The notes under the pieces: generated by a model
Seen by the model: only the letters and a program-made list of their open reading frames with translations
The model's database searches: none
What the model was told of the DNA's origin: nothing
Position numbers and translations under genes: made by a program
Assembly (NCBI GenBank): GCA_947306185.1
Contig: CAMZFU010000019.1
Location: 1-19,185, forward strand
Direction of reading: 5' to 3'
DNA: 19,185 bases
Source: an uncultured Pseudomonadota bacterium
GTDB lineage: Bacteria; Pseudomonadota; Alphaproteobacteria; Rs-D84
Shown: piece by piece, positions 7,835-15,481 of the stretch
How the letters are laid out: every line of letters begins with the position of its first letter
Position numbering within the stretch: the first letter of the stretch is position 1

Positions 7835-8284
7835 TTAAAATGGAATGTCATCACCAATTTCGGCAATAGATATTTCTTCACTTGGTGCCGGTGTTGGTGT
7901 CGATGCGGCCCCACCCATTGCATCAACAGATTTTGCACCCGACAAAATAACCATTGTGCCACTGAATTGATTCAGGACAACTTCGGTTGTAAATGTATCA
8001 ACACCTTGTTGATTTTGCCATTTACGTGTACGCAGGGAGCCTTCGATATACAGTTTCGTGCCTTTCTGTAACATACGTTCGGCGACATCCACCAAATTGG
8101 GGCTAAATATTACAACGCGGTGCCATTCTGTTTGTTCTTTTTGTTCACCGGTTTGTTTATCGCGCCAACGGTCACTTGTCGCCAGTGAGAAACTTACGAC
8201 CTTTTGACCACTTTGCATTGTACGTGTTTGTGGGTCTTGCCCCACGTTACCAACCAAAATAACTTTATTGATACTTCCTGCCAT
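7835..8284 (-). CDS. ssb: Single-stranded DNA-binding protein
   Basis: Binds and protects single-stranded DNA in replication, recombination and repair as a homotetramer. The product is 149 residues. An OB fold fills about 1-113, beginning with MAGSINKVILVGNVGQDP, with the conserved DNA-contact aromatics Trp40, Trp54 and Phe60 region and TEWHRVVIF. A low-complexity Ala/Thr/Pro linker follows. The acidic tail ends DDIPF, the docking peptide for partner proteins. I start at ATG 8284 because AAAGGAAG lies directly upstream; a longer in-frame extension to 8341 lacks homology. A weak promoter (TTGATT, 17 bases, TTCAAT on the - strand, 8341 to 8313) is possible. It is divergent from rho. Confidence 0.96.
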   Translation of the reverse strand: MAGSINKVILVGNVGQDPQTRTMQSGQKVVSFSLATSDRWRDKQTGEQKEQTEWHRVVIFSPNLVDVAERMLQKGTKLYIEGSLRTRKWQNQQGVDTFTTEVVLNQFSGTMVILSGAKSVDAMGGAASTPTPAPSEEISIAEIGDDIPF

Positions 8285-8357
8285 TTTTACTTCCTTTGTT
8301 AAATCTGTCTGTATTGAAGCAATATTCACACCCAAAATCAAGAAAAAAGCAATATAC

Positions 8358-8386
8358 TTGACTTTTCAGGCAAAAAGTACTATAAT
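8358..8386 (+). promoter_or_regulatory. Near-consensus promoter for rho
   Basis: The -35 is TTGACT (8358-8363), with a 17-base spacer and a -10 of TATAAT (8381-8386). The leader is about 55 bases, too short for a long attenuating leader such as that of E. coli rho. Confidence 0.85.
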
Positions 8387-8448
8387 AGTGGCATCTAAGT
8401 TGGTGGTACGTTCTGTACAATCGTAATTTTCCAAAAAAGGACTTTTTA

Positions 8449-9717
8449 ATGCATATAAACGAGATTAAGGCAAAATCGCCGCAACAATTGTTGAAAATGG
8501 CGGAAGATATGGGTATTGAAAACCCGTCACAATTAAATGTCCAGCAACTGCGTTTCGCGGTTATGCGTGGATTTGCGGCCGACAAACAAATTACACTTAT
8601 TGGTGACGGTGTTTTGGAGCGTCTGCAAGATGGTTTCGGATTCTTGCGCGCGCCAGAAAGTAATTATTTGGCGGGACCAGACGATTTGTATGTATCGCCA
8701 AATTTGGTTAAAAAATACGGCCTTAAGACCGGTGATTATGTTGAGGGCCAGATTCAAGCACCGCAAAATGAATCAGAACGATATTTTGCGTTGGAAACAA
8801 TCGAACGCGTGAACGGTGATAACCCAGAAAAATTGCGCCATCGTGTATCTTTTGATGATATGACGCCATTATACCCAGATGAACAATTGAAGATGGAAGT
8901 TACAGACGACACTGATAAAGGACGTAATTTATCAGCGCGTGTAATCGACCTTATATCGCCAACGGGCCGTGGCCAACGTTCATTAATTGTTGCACCACCA
9001 CGGACTGGTAAAACCGTTATGTTACAGAATATTGCGCATTCTATTGCGACGAATTATCCGGATGTGAAACTTATTGTGTTGCTTATTGATGAACGTCCCG
9101 AAGAAGTTACCGATATGCAACGCAGTGTAAAGGGCGAGGTTATTTCTTCAACATTTGATGAACCCGCAACACGTCATATTCAGGTCGCCGAAATGGTTAT
9201 CGAAAAGGCAAAACGTTTGGTCGAAGCCGGCCAAGATGTTGTTATCTTGCTTGATTCTATTACGCGTTTGGGCCGTGCGTACAACACGGTTGTTCCGTCC
9301 AGCGGTAAGGTTTTAACCGGCGGTGTTGATGCGTATGCATTGCAACGTCCGAACCGTTTCTTTGGTGCCGCGCGTAATATCGAAGGCGGGGGCAGTTTGA
9401 CTATTATTGCAACCGCATTGGTTGATACGGGTTCCAAGATGGATGAAGTCATTTTCGAAGAGTTCAAAGGGACCGGTAACAGCGAAATCATACTTGATCG
9501 CAAATTGTCTGATAAACGTGTGTATCCGGCGATTGATATTACGAAATCGGGCACGCGCAAGGAAGATTTGCTGGTCGGTAAAGACACCTTGTCCAAGATG
9601 TACGTTTTGCGTCGCATTATAAATCCAATGGGAACGTTGGAAGCGATGGAGTTCTTGTTGGATAAATTGCGCGTGACAAAAACAAATGACGATTTCTTTG
9701 GTTCAATGAATCAATAA
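8449..9717 (+). CDS. rho: Transcription termination factor Rho
   Basis: Hexameric RNA helicase/ATPase that ends transcription at untranslated RNA. The product is 422 residues, close to the compact 419-residue E. coli form, with no inserted domain. The N-terminal helical and cold-shock-like RNA-binding domain includes LERLQDGFGFLRAPESNYLAG (57-76). The Walker A is APPRTGKT (182-189), the catalytic Glu lies in DERPEEV (214-220), the Walker B is VVILLDS (264-270), the Q loop lies in VPSSGKVLTGGVDA, and the R loop is KGTGN (340-344). AAAGGA precedes ATG 8449. The P-loop has Arg-Thr where E. coli has Lys-Ala, a variant I associate with alphaproteobacteria. It is monocistronic, between its own promoter and terminator. 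Confidence 0.98.
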   Translation: MHINEIKAKSPQQLLKMAEDMGIENPSQLNVQQLRFAVMRGFAADKQITLIGDGVLERLQDGFGFLRAPESNYLAGPDDLYVSPNLVKKYGLKTGDYVEGQIQAPQNESERYFALETIERVNGDNPEKLRHRVSFDDMTPLYPDEQLKMEVTDDTDKGRNLSARVIDLISPTGRGQRSLIVAPPRTGKTVMLQNIAHSIATNYPDVKLIVLLIDERPEEVTDMQRSVKGEVISSTFDEPATRHIQVAEMVIEKAKRLVEAGQDVVILLDSITRLGRAYNTVVPSSGKVLTGGVDAYALQRPNRFFGAARNIEGGGSLTIIATALVDTGSKMDEVIFEEFKGTGNSEIILDRKLSDKRVYPAIDITKSGTRKEDLLVGKDTLSKMYVLRRIINPMGTLEAMEFLLDKLRVTKTNDDFFGSMNQ

Positions 9718-9736
9718 AGAAAATCGTGTAATAATT

Positions 9737-9763
9737 AAAACGCACCGTCCGGTGCGTTTTTTT
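9737..9763 (+). terminator. Rho-independent terminator after rho
   Basis: The stem is AAAACGCACC (9737-9746) with GGTGCGTTTT (9751-9760), a 4-base loop, and a T run to 9763. Ironically, the rho gene itself ends at an intrinsic terminator. Confidence 0.92.
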
Positions 9764-9776
9764 GTGGGGAAATATA

Positions 9777-10001
9777 ATGAAAATATATTTAATTATCGCC
9801 GTCGGGTGCATTATATTTGGCGCGTATGAGTTTGGATTACAAATTGCGCACAAGAAATGCGAGGTAAATGTGGCGCAAAATCAAACAAATGAAATAGTGA
9901 AAACAATTTCTATCCAAAGGATTTCTGATGAAAAAGTTTATCATACCAGTGTTGACGATATTCGTGGCATCTTGCGCGCAAAATACTCTATCGCCGAATA
10001 A
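9777..10001 (+). CDS. Rz-like inner-membrane spanin candidate
   Basis: The product is 74 residues from ATG 9777, with GGGGA (9766-9770) six bases upstream. One N-terminal membrane segment (about 3-22, IYLIIAVGCIIFGAYEFGL) is followed by a short periplasmic-type tail that is Gln/Asn-rich and then ends with SVDDIRGILRAKYSIAE. The layout (single N-terminal anchor, soluble tail, DIRxxLRxKY-type ending, and a lipoprotein gene starting inside it in another frame) matches phage Rz i-spanins, which link the inner membrane to an outer-membrane lipoprotein and fuse the membranes at lysis. It is shorter than lambda Rz, with little coiled coil. No holin or endolysin is nearby. The call rests on architecture and remembered motif similarity. 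Confidence 0.6.
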   Translation: MKIYLIIAVGCIIFGAYEFGLQIAHKKCEVNVAQNQTNEIVKTISIQRISDEKVYHTSVDDIRGILRAKYSIAE

Positions 10002-10128
10002 TGTTTGTCCGTGCCAATTAATATATGGGCGTGCATCAGATTGGAATGTGATAAGCGATGATTTGGCGCGGAATATATACCGGCATAATTTAATGTGTGA
10101 ATCGATGATGACAGATTATTCACTGTAA
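9928..10128 (+). CDS. Rz1-like outer-membrane lipoprotein spanin candidate
   Basis: The product is 66 residues starting at ATG 9928 inside the preceding gene in the +1 frame, with AAAGGA (9916-9921) six bases upstream, so the overlap of 74 bases is real coding. A lipoprotein signal, MKKFIIPVLTIFVASC, gives the mature N-terminal Cys16. The mature part contains CPCQLIY and DDLARNIYRHNLMCE, resembling the x-x-HNxxxxxxC ending of Rz1-type o-spanins (inference from memory). Embedded or overlapping genes in different frames are typical of Rz/Rz1. The last 13 bases overlap the end of the convergent gene at 10116, with no terminator between them. Confidence 0.6.
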   Translation: MKKFIIPVLTIFVASCAQNTLSPNNVCPCQLIYGRASDWNVISDDLARNIYRHNLMCESMMTDYSL

Positions 10129-11075
10129 TATTCAATTAGTGATTCTGCGGCATTTTCGACCTTAATCAGTGCCTTTTCATATGCATCACAGTCACGTGAT
10201 ATTTTGGAACGGTATGCATCACGCAGGTTTGATGCCATATATGAACATGCGCGTAAGTGTTGCACACAATATTCATGGCCCGTAAGGAAGGTGTTTTGCC
10301 CGCGAATGCGTTCATCGGCCGTTGGCCATTCTATATTTAGTGCGTTATCAAGATTTTCCCAAGAATTTTCACCAACGTACTGCCCGATACGTTCCATCCA
10401 GTATTCATTCATTTCTGCTTCGGTCCATTGCCCACCGCCTATAAGGCGAATAATTTGGGTTATCATACCGTTGATTTTGTCTTGGTGTGCGGCATCAATT
10501 TGTGCCAGTTTCGCACTGCAATAGCAACGATTATATGCGGTGCCTTCGCGTTTACAGTATCTGTTCATACATTCTGTATAATCGGCCAAACAACGTGATG
10601 AAGATACACCTTCGGGGCTAACATTGATAGTATTGGTTGGGTTCGTGGTATCTGGGATACCGCGGGGTGTGGTGCGATTATTGGATTGACGTGCTACAAC
10701 TTTGCGTGCGCCTGTTGTGGTTGCCGCCCGCGCGATATTTGACGAAGTGCGTTGTACAACGCGACGTGTTGTTGATTTTGTTGTGGTGTTGGTATTTGTA
10801 TTATTGGTTGTTGTTTGGGCCTTTTTTGCCGTACGTGGAACGACGCGTCGTGCCGGGGCCATACGTTTTGTTTTAACGACAATGTCCATTGGATTGTTTG
10901 TCTGGCTAACGGTGGTTCCCGGATTCAAATCAGTGCGCATTTTGTTGGATAAATATGGATACATATACGCATAAGATTGGGGATCAATATATGATGATAA
11001 TTCACCCCTTGCCGCCATGGCATCCACAGATGCAGTGCATATTGTTAAAAACAAAAGCAAAAGTATCCTTCCCAT
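10116..11075 (-). CDS. Secreted Thr/Arg-rich, Cys-rich protein of unknown function
   Basis: The product is 319 residues. A signal peptide lies at 1-20 (MGRILLLLFLTICTASVDAM). Residues about 60-150 are low-complexity and basic, rich in Thr, Asn and Arg (TTTNNTNTNTTTKSTTRRVV). The C-terminal half (155-319) is a compact helical domain with clustered Cys: CLADYTECMNRYC, YNRCYCSAK and EYCVQHLRACSYM, likely forming periplasmic disulfides. No ribosome site precedes ATG 11075; GGAAGGA within the first codons could instead serve a TTG a few codons later, shortening the signal peptide's n-region. I recognise no named family, though the Cys pattern resembles conserved hypothetical proteins of gut alphaproteobacteria (impression only). 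Its 3' end overlaps the spanin-like lipoprotein gene. Confidence 0.75.
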   Translation of the reverse strand: MGRILLLLFLTICTASVDAMAARGELSSYIDPQSYAYMYPYLSNKMRTDLNPGTTVSQTNNPMDIVVKTKRMAPARRVVPRTAKKAQTTTNNTNTNTTTKSTTRRVVQRTSSNIARAATTTGARKVVARQSNNRTTPRGIPDTTNPTNTINVSPEGVSSSRCLADYTECMNRYCKREGTAYNRCYCSAKLAQIDAAHQDKINGMITQIIRLIGGGQWTEAEMNEYWMERIGQYVGENSWENLDNALNIEWPTADERIRGQNTFLTGHEYCVQHLRACSYMASNLRDAYRSKISRDCDAYEKALIKVENAAESLIEYYSE

Positions 11076-11110
11076 ACGACGATTTTAATCTAAAAGGTAT
11101 TTATAAAACA

Positions 11111-11143
11111 ATAAAAAAATAAATTGGGCAAAATGCCCGATTT
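11111..11143 (-). terminator. Probable rho-independent terminator
   Basis: Read on the - strand, a GGGCA/TGCCC core stem within AAATC...AATTT arms (one C-A mismatch) is followed by a T-rich run (revcomp of 11111-11120). It would end the small-gene unit at 11165-11371. Confidence 0.6.
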
Positions 11144-11164
11144 AATCGTAATGTTTGTTGTATA

Positions 11165-11371
11165 TTATTTTTCCTTGTCGCGGGGTTCGGTAATGGCGCA
11201 AAGCAGCATACTTGCCAGTGCCACCGCGCCAGAATAGTGGGCGACTTCGTCACGTTCTGGGGTCGGTTCGTCGGTACAAGCCATCAACAATGTAACACAA
11301 ACCCCAAGAGTCATTGTTGCGCGACTGAACTTGTTTAACATTTTTCTTAATTTATCTTTGTTTATTTGCAT
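11165..11371 (-). CDS. Small lipoprotein-like or membrane protein, unknown
   Basis: The product is 68 residues from the Met at 11371, preceded by AAGAGGAG. A longer frame starting at 11407 is rejected because it begins inside the promoter spacer/-10 region, upstream of the predicted transcript start. After a basic stretch (MQINKDKLRKMLNKFSR) comes a hydrophobic segment ending LLMACTDEP, which fits a lipobox with Cys as the modified residue, although the n-region is long. A charged stretch and a second hydrophobic segment (GAVALASMLLCAI) follow. It may be a lipoprotein or a two-pass membrane peptide. It has its own perfect-consensus promoter (11396-11423) and a probable terminator. Family unknown. 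Confidence 0.6.
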   Translation of the reverse strand: MQINKDKLRKMLNKFSRATMTLGVCVTLLMACTDEPTPERDEVAHYSGAVALASMLLCAITEPRDKEK

Positions 11372-11395
11372 TTGTTGCTCCTCTTGTCTGACAAG

Positions 11396-11423
11396 ATTAT
11401 AGTACATAATTTGTGTTTGTCAA
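11396..11423 (-). promoter_or_regulatory. Consensus sigma-70-type promoter
   Basis: On the - strand, TTGACA (11423-11418), a 16-base spacer and TATAAT (11401-11396), both perfect. It drives the small gene starting at 11371 and shows that the Met at 11407 is not used. Confidence 0.85.
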
Positions 11424-11467
11424 GTACAAGATGCGGTTTTTTATGGGGTCCTGTATGGGCGTCCAGA

Positions 11468-11890
11468 TTATTTATCAAACATTTTTGTGATTGTTCCCTG
11501 AAGTGTTACGGCCGTAACCATATTTCCATCTTCGCAATGGTATGTTTCGGTGCTCCATTCTGGGACGCGTTTATAGAAACTGTGAATATCAACAACGGCA
11601 TCCGCACCCATTTCTACGGCGCGGTCTTGTAAATATTTGACCGCACCCAAAAATGCGCTGTGACACCCGTCGTTGGTGCTCATAAACGCCTTGCGTTTGT
11701 TGGCAATGTACATTATCAATTTCTTGCCATTAACGCGTTCTGATTTTCCAAATGACATTTGGATATTGGGATTAAGAACTTCTTTGGCGCGTTCTGAATT
11801 TAGATCTTCGTCGATTGACCGATAAACCGTGCCGGCGCCGTTACATGCCGCCAGTATACTAATAGAAGTCAATAATAGTATTTTTTTCAT
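11468..11890 (-). CDS. Lipoprotein coupled to the aryl polyene arm
   Basis: The product is 140 residues. A lipoprotein signal, MKKILLLTSISILAAC, gives mature Cys16. The body has NPNIQMSFGKSERV, then NKRKAF, CHSAFLGAVKYLQDRAVEMG and ADAVVDIHSFYKR, ending VTAVTLQGTITK. This matches my memory of small exported proteins labelled, misleadingly, excinuclease ATPase subunit; nothing here resembles UvrA. Two Cys in the body (in DGCHSAF and YHCEDG) could pair. The ATG shares one base with the apeR stop (TAATG), and the ribosome site GGAGGAG lies in the end of apeR, so translation is coupled. It is therefore probably part of the APE operon, acting in the periplasm or at the outer membrane. Its role is unknown; it does not look like the DUF3261 lipoprotein ApeN. 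Confidence 0.75.
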   Translation of the reverse strand: MKKILLLTSISILAACNGAGTVYRSIDEDLNSERAKEVLNPNIQMSFGKSERVNGKKLIMYIANKRKAFMSTNDGCHSAFLGAVKYLQDRAVEMGADAVVDIHSFYKRVPEWSTETYHCEDGNMVTAVTLQGTITKMFDK

Positions 11891-13119
11891 TATTCTCCTC
11901 CTTTCTTGAAAATAAGTGATGTGTTTATGCCACCAAAGGCGAAATTGTTATTCATAACATATTTTGTATCTATGTTGCGCCCCGTTCCCATTATATAATC
12001 CAATTTGCCGCAATTTTCGTCCGGCGTGTTCAGGTTCAATGTCGGCGCAAACCATCCGTCGTTCATCATCTGAATTGACCATATTGATTCCAATGCACCG
12101 CACGCACCAAGTGTATGGCCAACATAACTTTTAAGGCTGCTTACCGGGGTGTGATGTCCAAATACGGATTCCGTTGCGCAAGATTCAGCGATATCACCGT
12201 GTGTTGTGCCCGTTCCGTGCATATTTATATAACCGATATCGGTTGGCGCGATGTTCGCGCTGTCCAACGAAAGTTGCATACACTTTGCCATTGTTTCTTT
12301 GTTCGGTTGTGTTGCGTGCATACCGTCGGTGTTTGAACCGAACCCGACAATTTCCGCATAGATTTTTGCGCCACGTGCCTTGGCGTGTTCATATTCTTCT
12401 AATATCAATGTTCCCGCACCAGAACCAATGACCAATCCGTCACGGGCAACATCAAACGGGGCAGGGGATTTGTCGGGACTATCGTTCTTGGTGCTGGTTG
12501 CGTATAATGTATCAAATACGGCGACCTGGGTTAAATCGAATTCTTCGGCGCCACCGGCAATCATAATATCTTGGATACCATTTTTAATCGCCTCGTATGC
12601 GTAACCAATGGCCAAACTGCCCGAAGTACAGGCGGTGCCACTGGGGATAATGCGCCCGATGGTCTTGAAATAAAGTGATATATTCACCGCCGTTGTTTGT
12701 GGCATTAATTTCAGGTATGAAAAAGATGTAATTGCGCCGACCTCTTTGGTGTGCCGTATGGAAAAGAAATCCGCCACACCTTCGGCCGAACCGAATGAAG
12801 AACCATATGCGACACCCGTGCGCCCCGATGTCAATATTGCATCATCAATTAAACCGGCATCACGTAGGGCGTTTTCCGCGGTATATACCGCCATTATGGA
12901 TACCTGTCCCATTGTGCGTAAAACCTTGCGCGTGTAATGTTCTGGTAATGTAAAATTCATATTGGGTGCCGCCAAGTGCGTATTAAGGCCGCGTATTTCT
13001 GTCAATTCTGGCATAATACGGACCTCGTTTTTTAATTCATGCAGGCGATTCTTGGATGTTTCCAAATCGTTTCCAATTGAACTGATTAAACCCATACCTG
13101 TTACAACAACGCGTTTCAT
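11890..13119 (-). CDS. apeR: Beta-ketoacyl-ACP synthase, ApeR-like
   Basis: A condensing enzyme that joins malonyl-ACP to the growing acyl chain. The product is 409 residues of the FabF type, with catalytic Cys164 (SGTACTSGS), His301 (NMHGTGTTHGD), Lys330 and His335 (SSLKSYVGHTLGACGA), and the C-terminal NNFAFGGINTSL. The triad is intact. The start ATG at 13119 is 1 base after the apeQ stop, and the end overlaps the lipoprotein start by 1 base. Last of the ketosynthase-dehydratase-reductase-ketosynthase series, it corresponds to ApeR in characterised aryl polyene clusters, where two ketosynthase systems (ApeR, and ApeO with ApeC) act. A second housekeeping FabF is the alternative, but the neighbours argue for APE synthesis. 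Confidence 0.88.
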   Translation of the reverse strand: MKRVVVTGMGLISSIGNDLETSKNRLHELKNEVRIMPELTEIRGLNTHLAAPNMNFTLPEHYTRKVLRTMGQVSIMAVYTAENALRDAGLIDDAILTSGRTGVAYGSSFGSAEGVADFFSIRHTKEVGAITSFSYLKLMPQTTAVNISLYFKTIGRIIPSGTACTSGSLAIGYAYEAIKNGIQDIMIAGGAEEFDLTQVAVFDTLYATSTKNDSPDKSPAPFDVARDGLVIGSGAGTLILEEYEHAKARGAKIYAEIVGFGSNTDGMHATQPNKETMAKCMQLSLDSANIAPTDIGYINMHGTGTTHGDIAESCATESVFGHHTPVSSLKSYVGHTLGACGALESIWSIQMMNDGWFAPTLNLNTPDENCGKLDYIMGTGRNIDTKYVMNNNFAFGGINTSLIFKKGGE

Positions 13120-13120
13120 T

Positions 13121-13846
13121 TTATATCATCCCACCGTTCACAGAAATAACTTGGCGCGTGATATATGCCGCATCATCAGACAATAGATATGCGACCAAAC
13201 TTGCGACCTCTTGTGGTTTGCCAAAACGGCGCATAGGAATTGCGTCACGTACCATTTCTTCGGGTAAATCGGCGGTCATGTCTGTTTCAATTACCCCCGG
13301 TGCAATTGCATTTACGGTTATGTTGCGGCGCGCCAATTCGGGTGCCAATGATTTAACCATACCGATTAAACCGGCTTTTGATGCGGCATAGTTTGCCTGG
13401 CCACGGTTGCCTATTATGCCCGATATTGATGACATTACAATTATGCGTCCCCCTTTGCGTTCCGATATCATTGGCATTACGCATGGTTGTAATGTGTTAT
13501 ATGCCCCGTCAAGGTTTGTATGAATCACATTATCCCACATATCGCCGTTCATTGCCGGAAATGGTGCATCCGCATTTATACCCGCGTTACAAATTACACC
13601 ATAATAAACACCGTTTTCTTTCATGTCGGCGGTAATTGCATTGGCCGTTGCGTTGCGGTCTGATACATCAAAAGAAATGATTTTTCCATGTCCACCTAAT
13701 GCGGTGACTTCATCCAATGTGTTTCGTGCCGCCGTGGCGTTTTTATTATAGTGTAACACCAAATCGCATCCCATCGGTGCCAAGTACAATGCAATTGCAC
13801 GACCAATTCCACGACTTGCACCGGTAATAAGAATTCTTTTATTCAT
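13121..13846 (-). CDS. apeQ: 3-oxoacyl-ACP reductase, ApeQ/FabG-like
   Basis: A short-chain dehydrogenase that reduces the 3-oxoacyl-ACP to 3-hydroxyacyl-ACP with NAD(P)H. The product is 241 residues from ATG 13846. The cofactor loop is TGASRGIG (8-15); other motifs are CNAGI (86-90), Asn111, Ser140, and YAASK (Tyr153, Lys157), a complete catalytic set, then PGVIETDM (183-190) and the C-terminal SVNGG. A longer frame reaching 13891 runs inside apeP and is not needed. The start overlaps the end of apeP by 8 bases, indicating translational coupling. In the APE pathway it performs the first of the two beta-processing steps in each elongation cycle. Confidence 0.9.
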   Translation of the reverse strand: MNKRILITGASRGIGRAIALYLAPMGCDLVLHYNKNATAARNTLDEVTALGGHGKIISFDVSDRNATANAITADMKENGVYYGVICNAGINADAPFPAMNGDMWDNVIHTNLDGAYNTLQPCVMPMISERKGGRIIVMSSISGIIGNRGQANYAASKAGLIGMVKSLAPELARRNITVNAIAPGVIETDMTADLPEEMVRDAIPMRRFGKPQEVASLVAYLLSDDAAYITRQVISVNGGMI

Positions 13847-14309
13847 CTTGGTTTTCCATAAATTTTTGTATGTCGTCCGGGCGGAATACATTTATCGCCC
13901 CAGATGCAACAAGATTGTTATCAGAATTGTATATTTGACAGTCAAAATTTGCAATGTTTTTATCAAAGAACACTGCCGCAACATGTATAAAATAAATCTG
14001 TCCCACAAGGTATGTTGGGATGTCCACTGTTAATTTTCGTGACCCCAAAACGAAACCAACAATTGGTTTAGATTCTGGATCGTGTTCACGGTCGGCTGCG
14101 CCAATAAAGCAACCAATTGCCTGGGCCATATATTCCAATGATATCCATGACGGTACACCACCGATAACATCGTCATACATTAAATCGTCACGTGTAATAT
14201 CGACACGTGCAACCAATGTTTGATTATCAAAATCCACAGATTCAACCGCGGTAATAAGTTGCATTGGTGAACGATGTGGCAAAAGGTCAGAAATATTATA
14301 ATCCTTCAT
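13839..14309 (-). CDS. apeP: 3-hydroxyacyl-ACP dehydratase, ApeP-like hotdog protein
   Basis: The product is 156 residues. A hotdog fold removes water from 3-hydroxyacyl-ACP to make the trans double bond of the polyene. LLPHRSPM (9-16) carries the catalytic His12, and WISLEYMAQAIG (55-66) carries the central-helix acidic residue Glu59; these are the two landmarks of the ApeP/FabZ-like thioester dehydratase group. Start ATG 14309 lies 1 base after the apeO stop; an in-frame TTG four codons upstream is possible but less likely. The protein lacks the FabA isomerase context, consistent with producing conjugated double bonds. It sits between ketosynthase and reductase as in APE operons. Confidence 0.85.
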   Translation of the reverse strand: MKDYNISDLLPHRSPMQLITAVESVDFDNQTLVARVDITRDDLMYDDVIGGVPSWISLEYMAQAIGCFIGAADREHDPESKPIVGFVLGSRKLTVDIPTYLVGQIYFIHVAAVFFDKNIANFDCQIYNSDNNLVASGAINVFRPDDIQKFMENQDE

Positions 14310-14310
14310 A

Positions 14311-15447
14311 TCATTTCCCAATTATTATTGTTGAATTACTGCCCCCGAAAGCAAAGGCGTTACATAATATTGTTCGTATTTCTTGGTTATCATTTTTTGT
14401 CGCCAAATGTATTGGAGCGCAATCGTCGGCAAATTGTCCATCATATACATGTGGAATGCTAAAATTGTGTTTTAACATTAACCACGAAAGTGCCACTGAA
14501 CATGCGCCTGCCGCACCCAAACAATGTCCGGTCAATGGTTTGGTTGATGCGCATGTTGTTTTGTCGCCAAATATATCATATATGGCCTGCGATTCCATTG
14601 CGTCATTTGCAATGGTTCCGGTTCCATGCATATTTATGTAATCTATGTCTGATGGCGTTAATTTAGCATCCGCGATTGCACATTTCATAGATTCTATGGC
14701 ACCGGCGCCGGTTGGATCAGGGGCGGTCGGGTGATAAGCGTCCGATGTTTCACCGCAACCCATAATGCGGATACCTTCTGTGCTACGTTGCATAATAAAT
14801 AATGCAGCACATTCGCCCAGGTTTATTCCATCACGATTTTTTGACATTGGGTTGGTTATTTTATGCGACAGGGCCTCTAATGCGTTAAATCCGTTCAATG
14901 CGAAATCACACCGTGCATCAACACCGCCGCATATAACCGCATCACATATATTTTGTCTGATTAAATCACGTGCGGAATCCAATGCTTTGATACTGGAAGA
15001 ACAAGCCGTTGATATTGTGTATGCCGGCCCAGTTGTTTCAACCATATTGCGCAACATTTCTGCGGGTGTCCCCAATTCCAACATAGATACCGAAAATGTG
15101 TCGGGCATTGTGCCGGTTGAAAGTTTAGTGGATATGTGTTTTTGGGCCTCGTGTACGGCGGTATTACTGGCACCCAAAATGATACCAATTCGTGTAGGGG
15201 AATATTGCGCTTTGATTTTTTCGATTGCCGGTTTGATTTGTTCAATGGCGGCCAACATTAAATCATAAAAACGCATATCGTGTCGCGTTTCAATATCCAC
15301 GGCACCAAAGGGTACAATGTCGCCATTTACACATACTTTGTTGGGTTGCATACCGTTTTGATTGCCAGATTGCGCATTGCGAATTATGTCGTTATGGTTT
15401 GTTCCCAACGCGCATACGAATCCAAGATGACTTAATACAAAATCCAT
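14311..15447 (-). CDS. apeO: Beta-ketoacyl-ACP synthase, ApeO-like
   Basis: The product is 378 residues from ATG 15447; an upstream extension to 15525 would cross the divergent promoter region and is rejected. Catalytic Cys149 (ISTACSSSIKAL), His274 (NMHGTGTIANDA), Lys303 and His308 (STKPLTGHCLGAAGA) are present, with CNAFAFGGSNST near the end. The protein is shorter than ApeR, mainly in the N-terminal half. In characterised clusters ApeO works as a heterodimer with ApeC, a ketosynthase-like partner that lacks the active-site Cys; here apeC is the first gene on the other strand, with the two starts 80 bases apart. It is first of the tightly packed leftward operon apeO-apeP-apeQ-apeR-lipoprotein. 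Confidence 0.85.
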   Translation of the reverse strand: MDFVLSHLGFVCALGTNHNDIIRNAQSGNQNGMQPNKVCVNGDIVPFGAVDIETRHDMRFYDLMLAAIEQIKPAIEKIKAQYSPTRIGIILGASNTAVHEAQKHISTKLSTGTMPDTFSVSMLELGTPAEMLRNMVETTGPAYTISTACSSSIKALDSARDLIRQNICDAVICGGVDARCDFALNGFNALEALSHKITNPMSKNRDGINLGECAALFIMQRSTEGIRIMGCGETSDAYHPTAPDPTGAGAIESMKCAIADAKLTPSDIDYINMHGTGTIANDAMESQAIYDIFGDKTTCASTKPLTGHCLGAAGACSVALSWLMLKHNFSIPHVYDGQFADDCAPIHLATKNDNQEIRTILCNAFAFGGSNSTIIIGK

Positions 15448-15481
15448 ACCTAAAACCTGCTTGCAAACGGGATGAAATCTT

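Noticed and set aside
9180..9617. 145-codon - strand frame opposite rho
   Set aside because: Antisense shadow of highly conserved Rho motifs.
11468..11890. Annotation of the lipoprotein as part of UvrABC excinuclease
   Set aside because: The protein is 140 residues with a lipobox and no Walker, zinc-finger or ABC signature; the common label for this family is a misnomer.
14765..15268. 167-codon + strand frame opposite apeO
   Set aside because: Shadow of the ketosynthase gene, whose active-site motifs are intact on the other strand.
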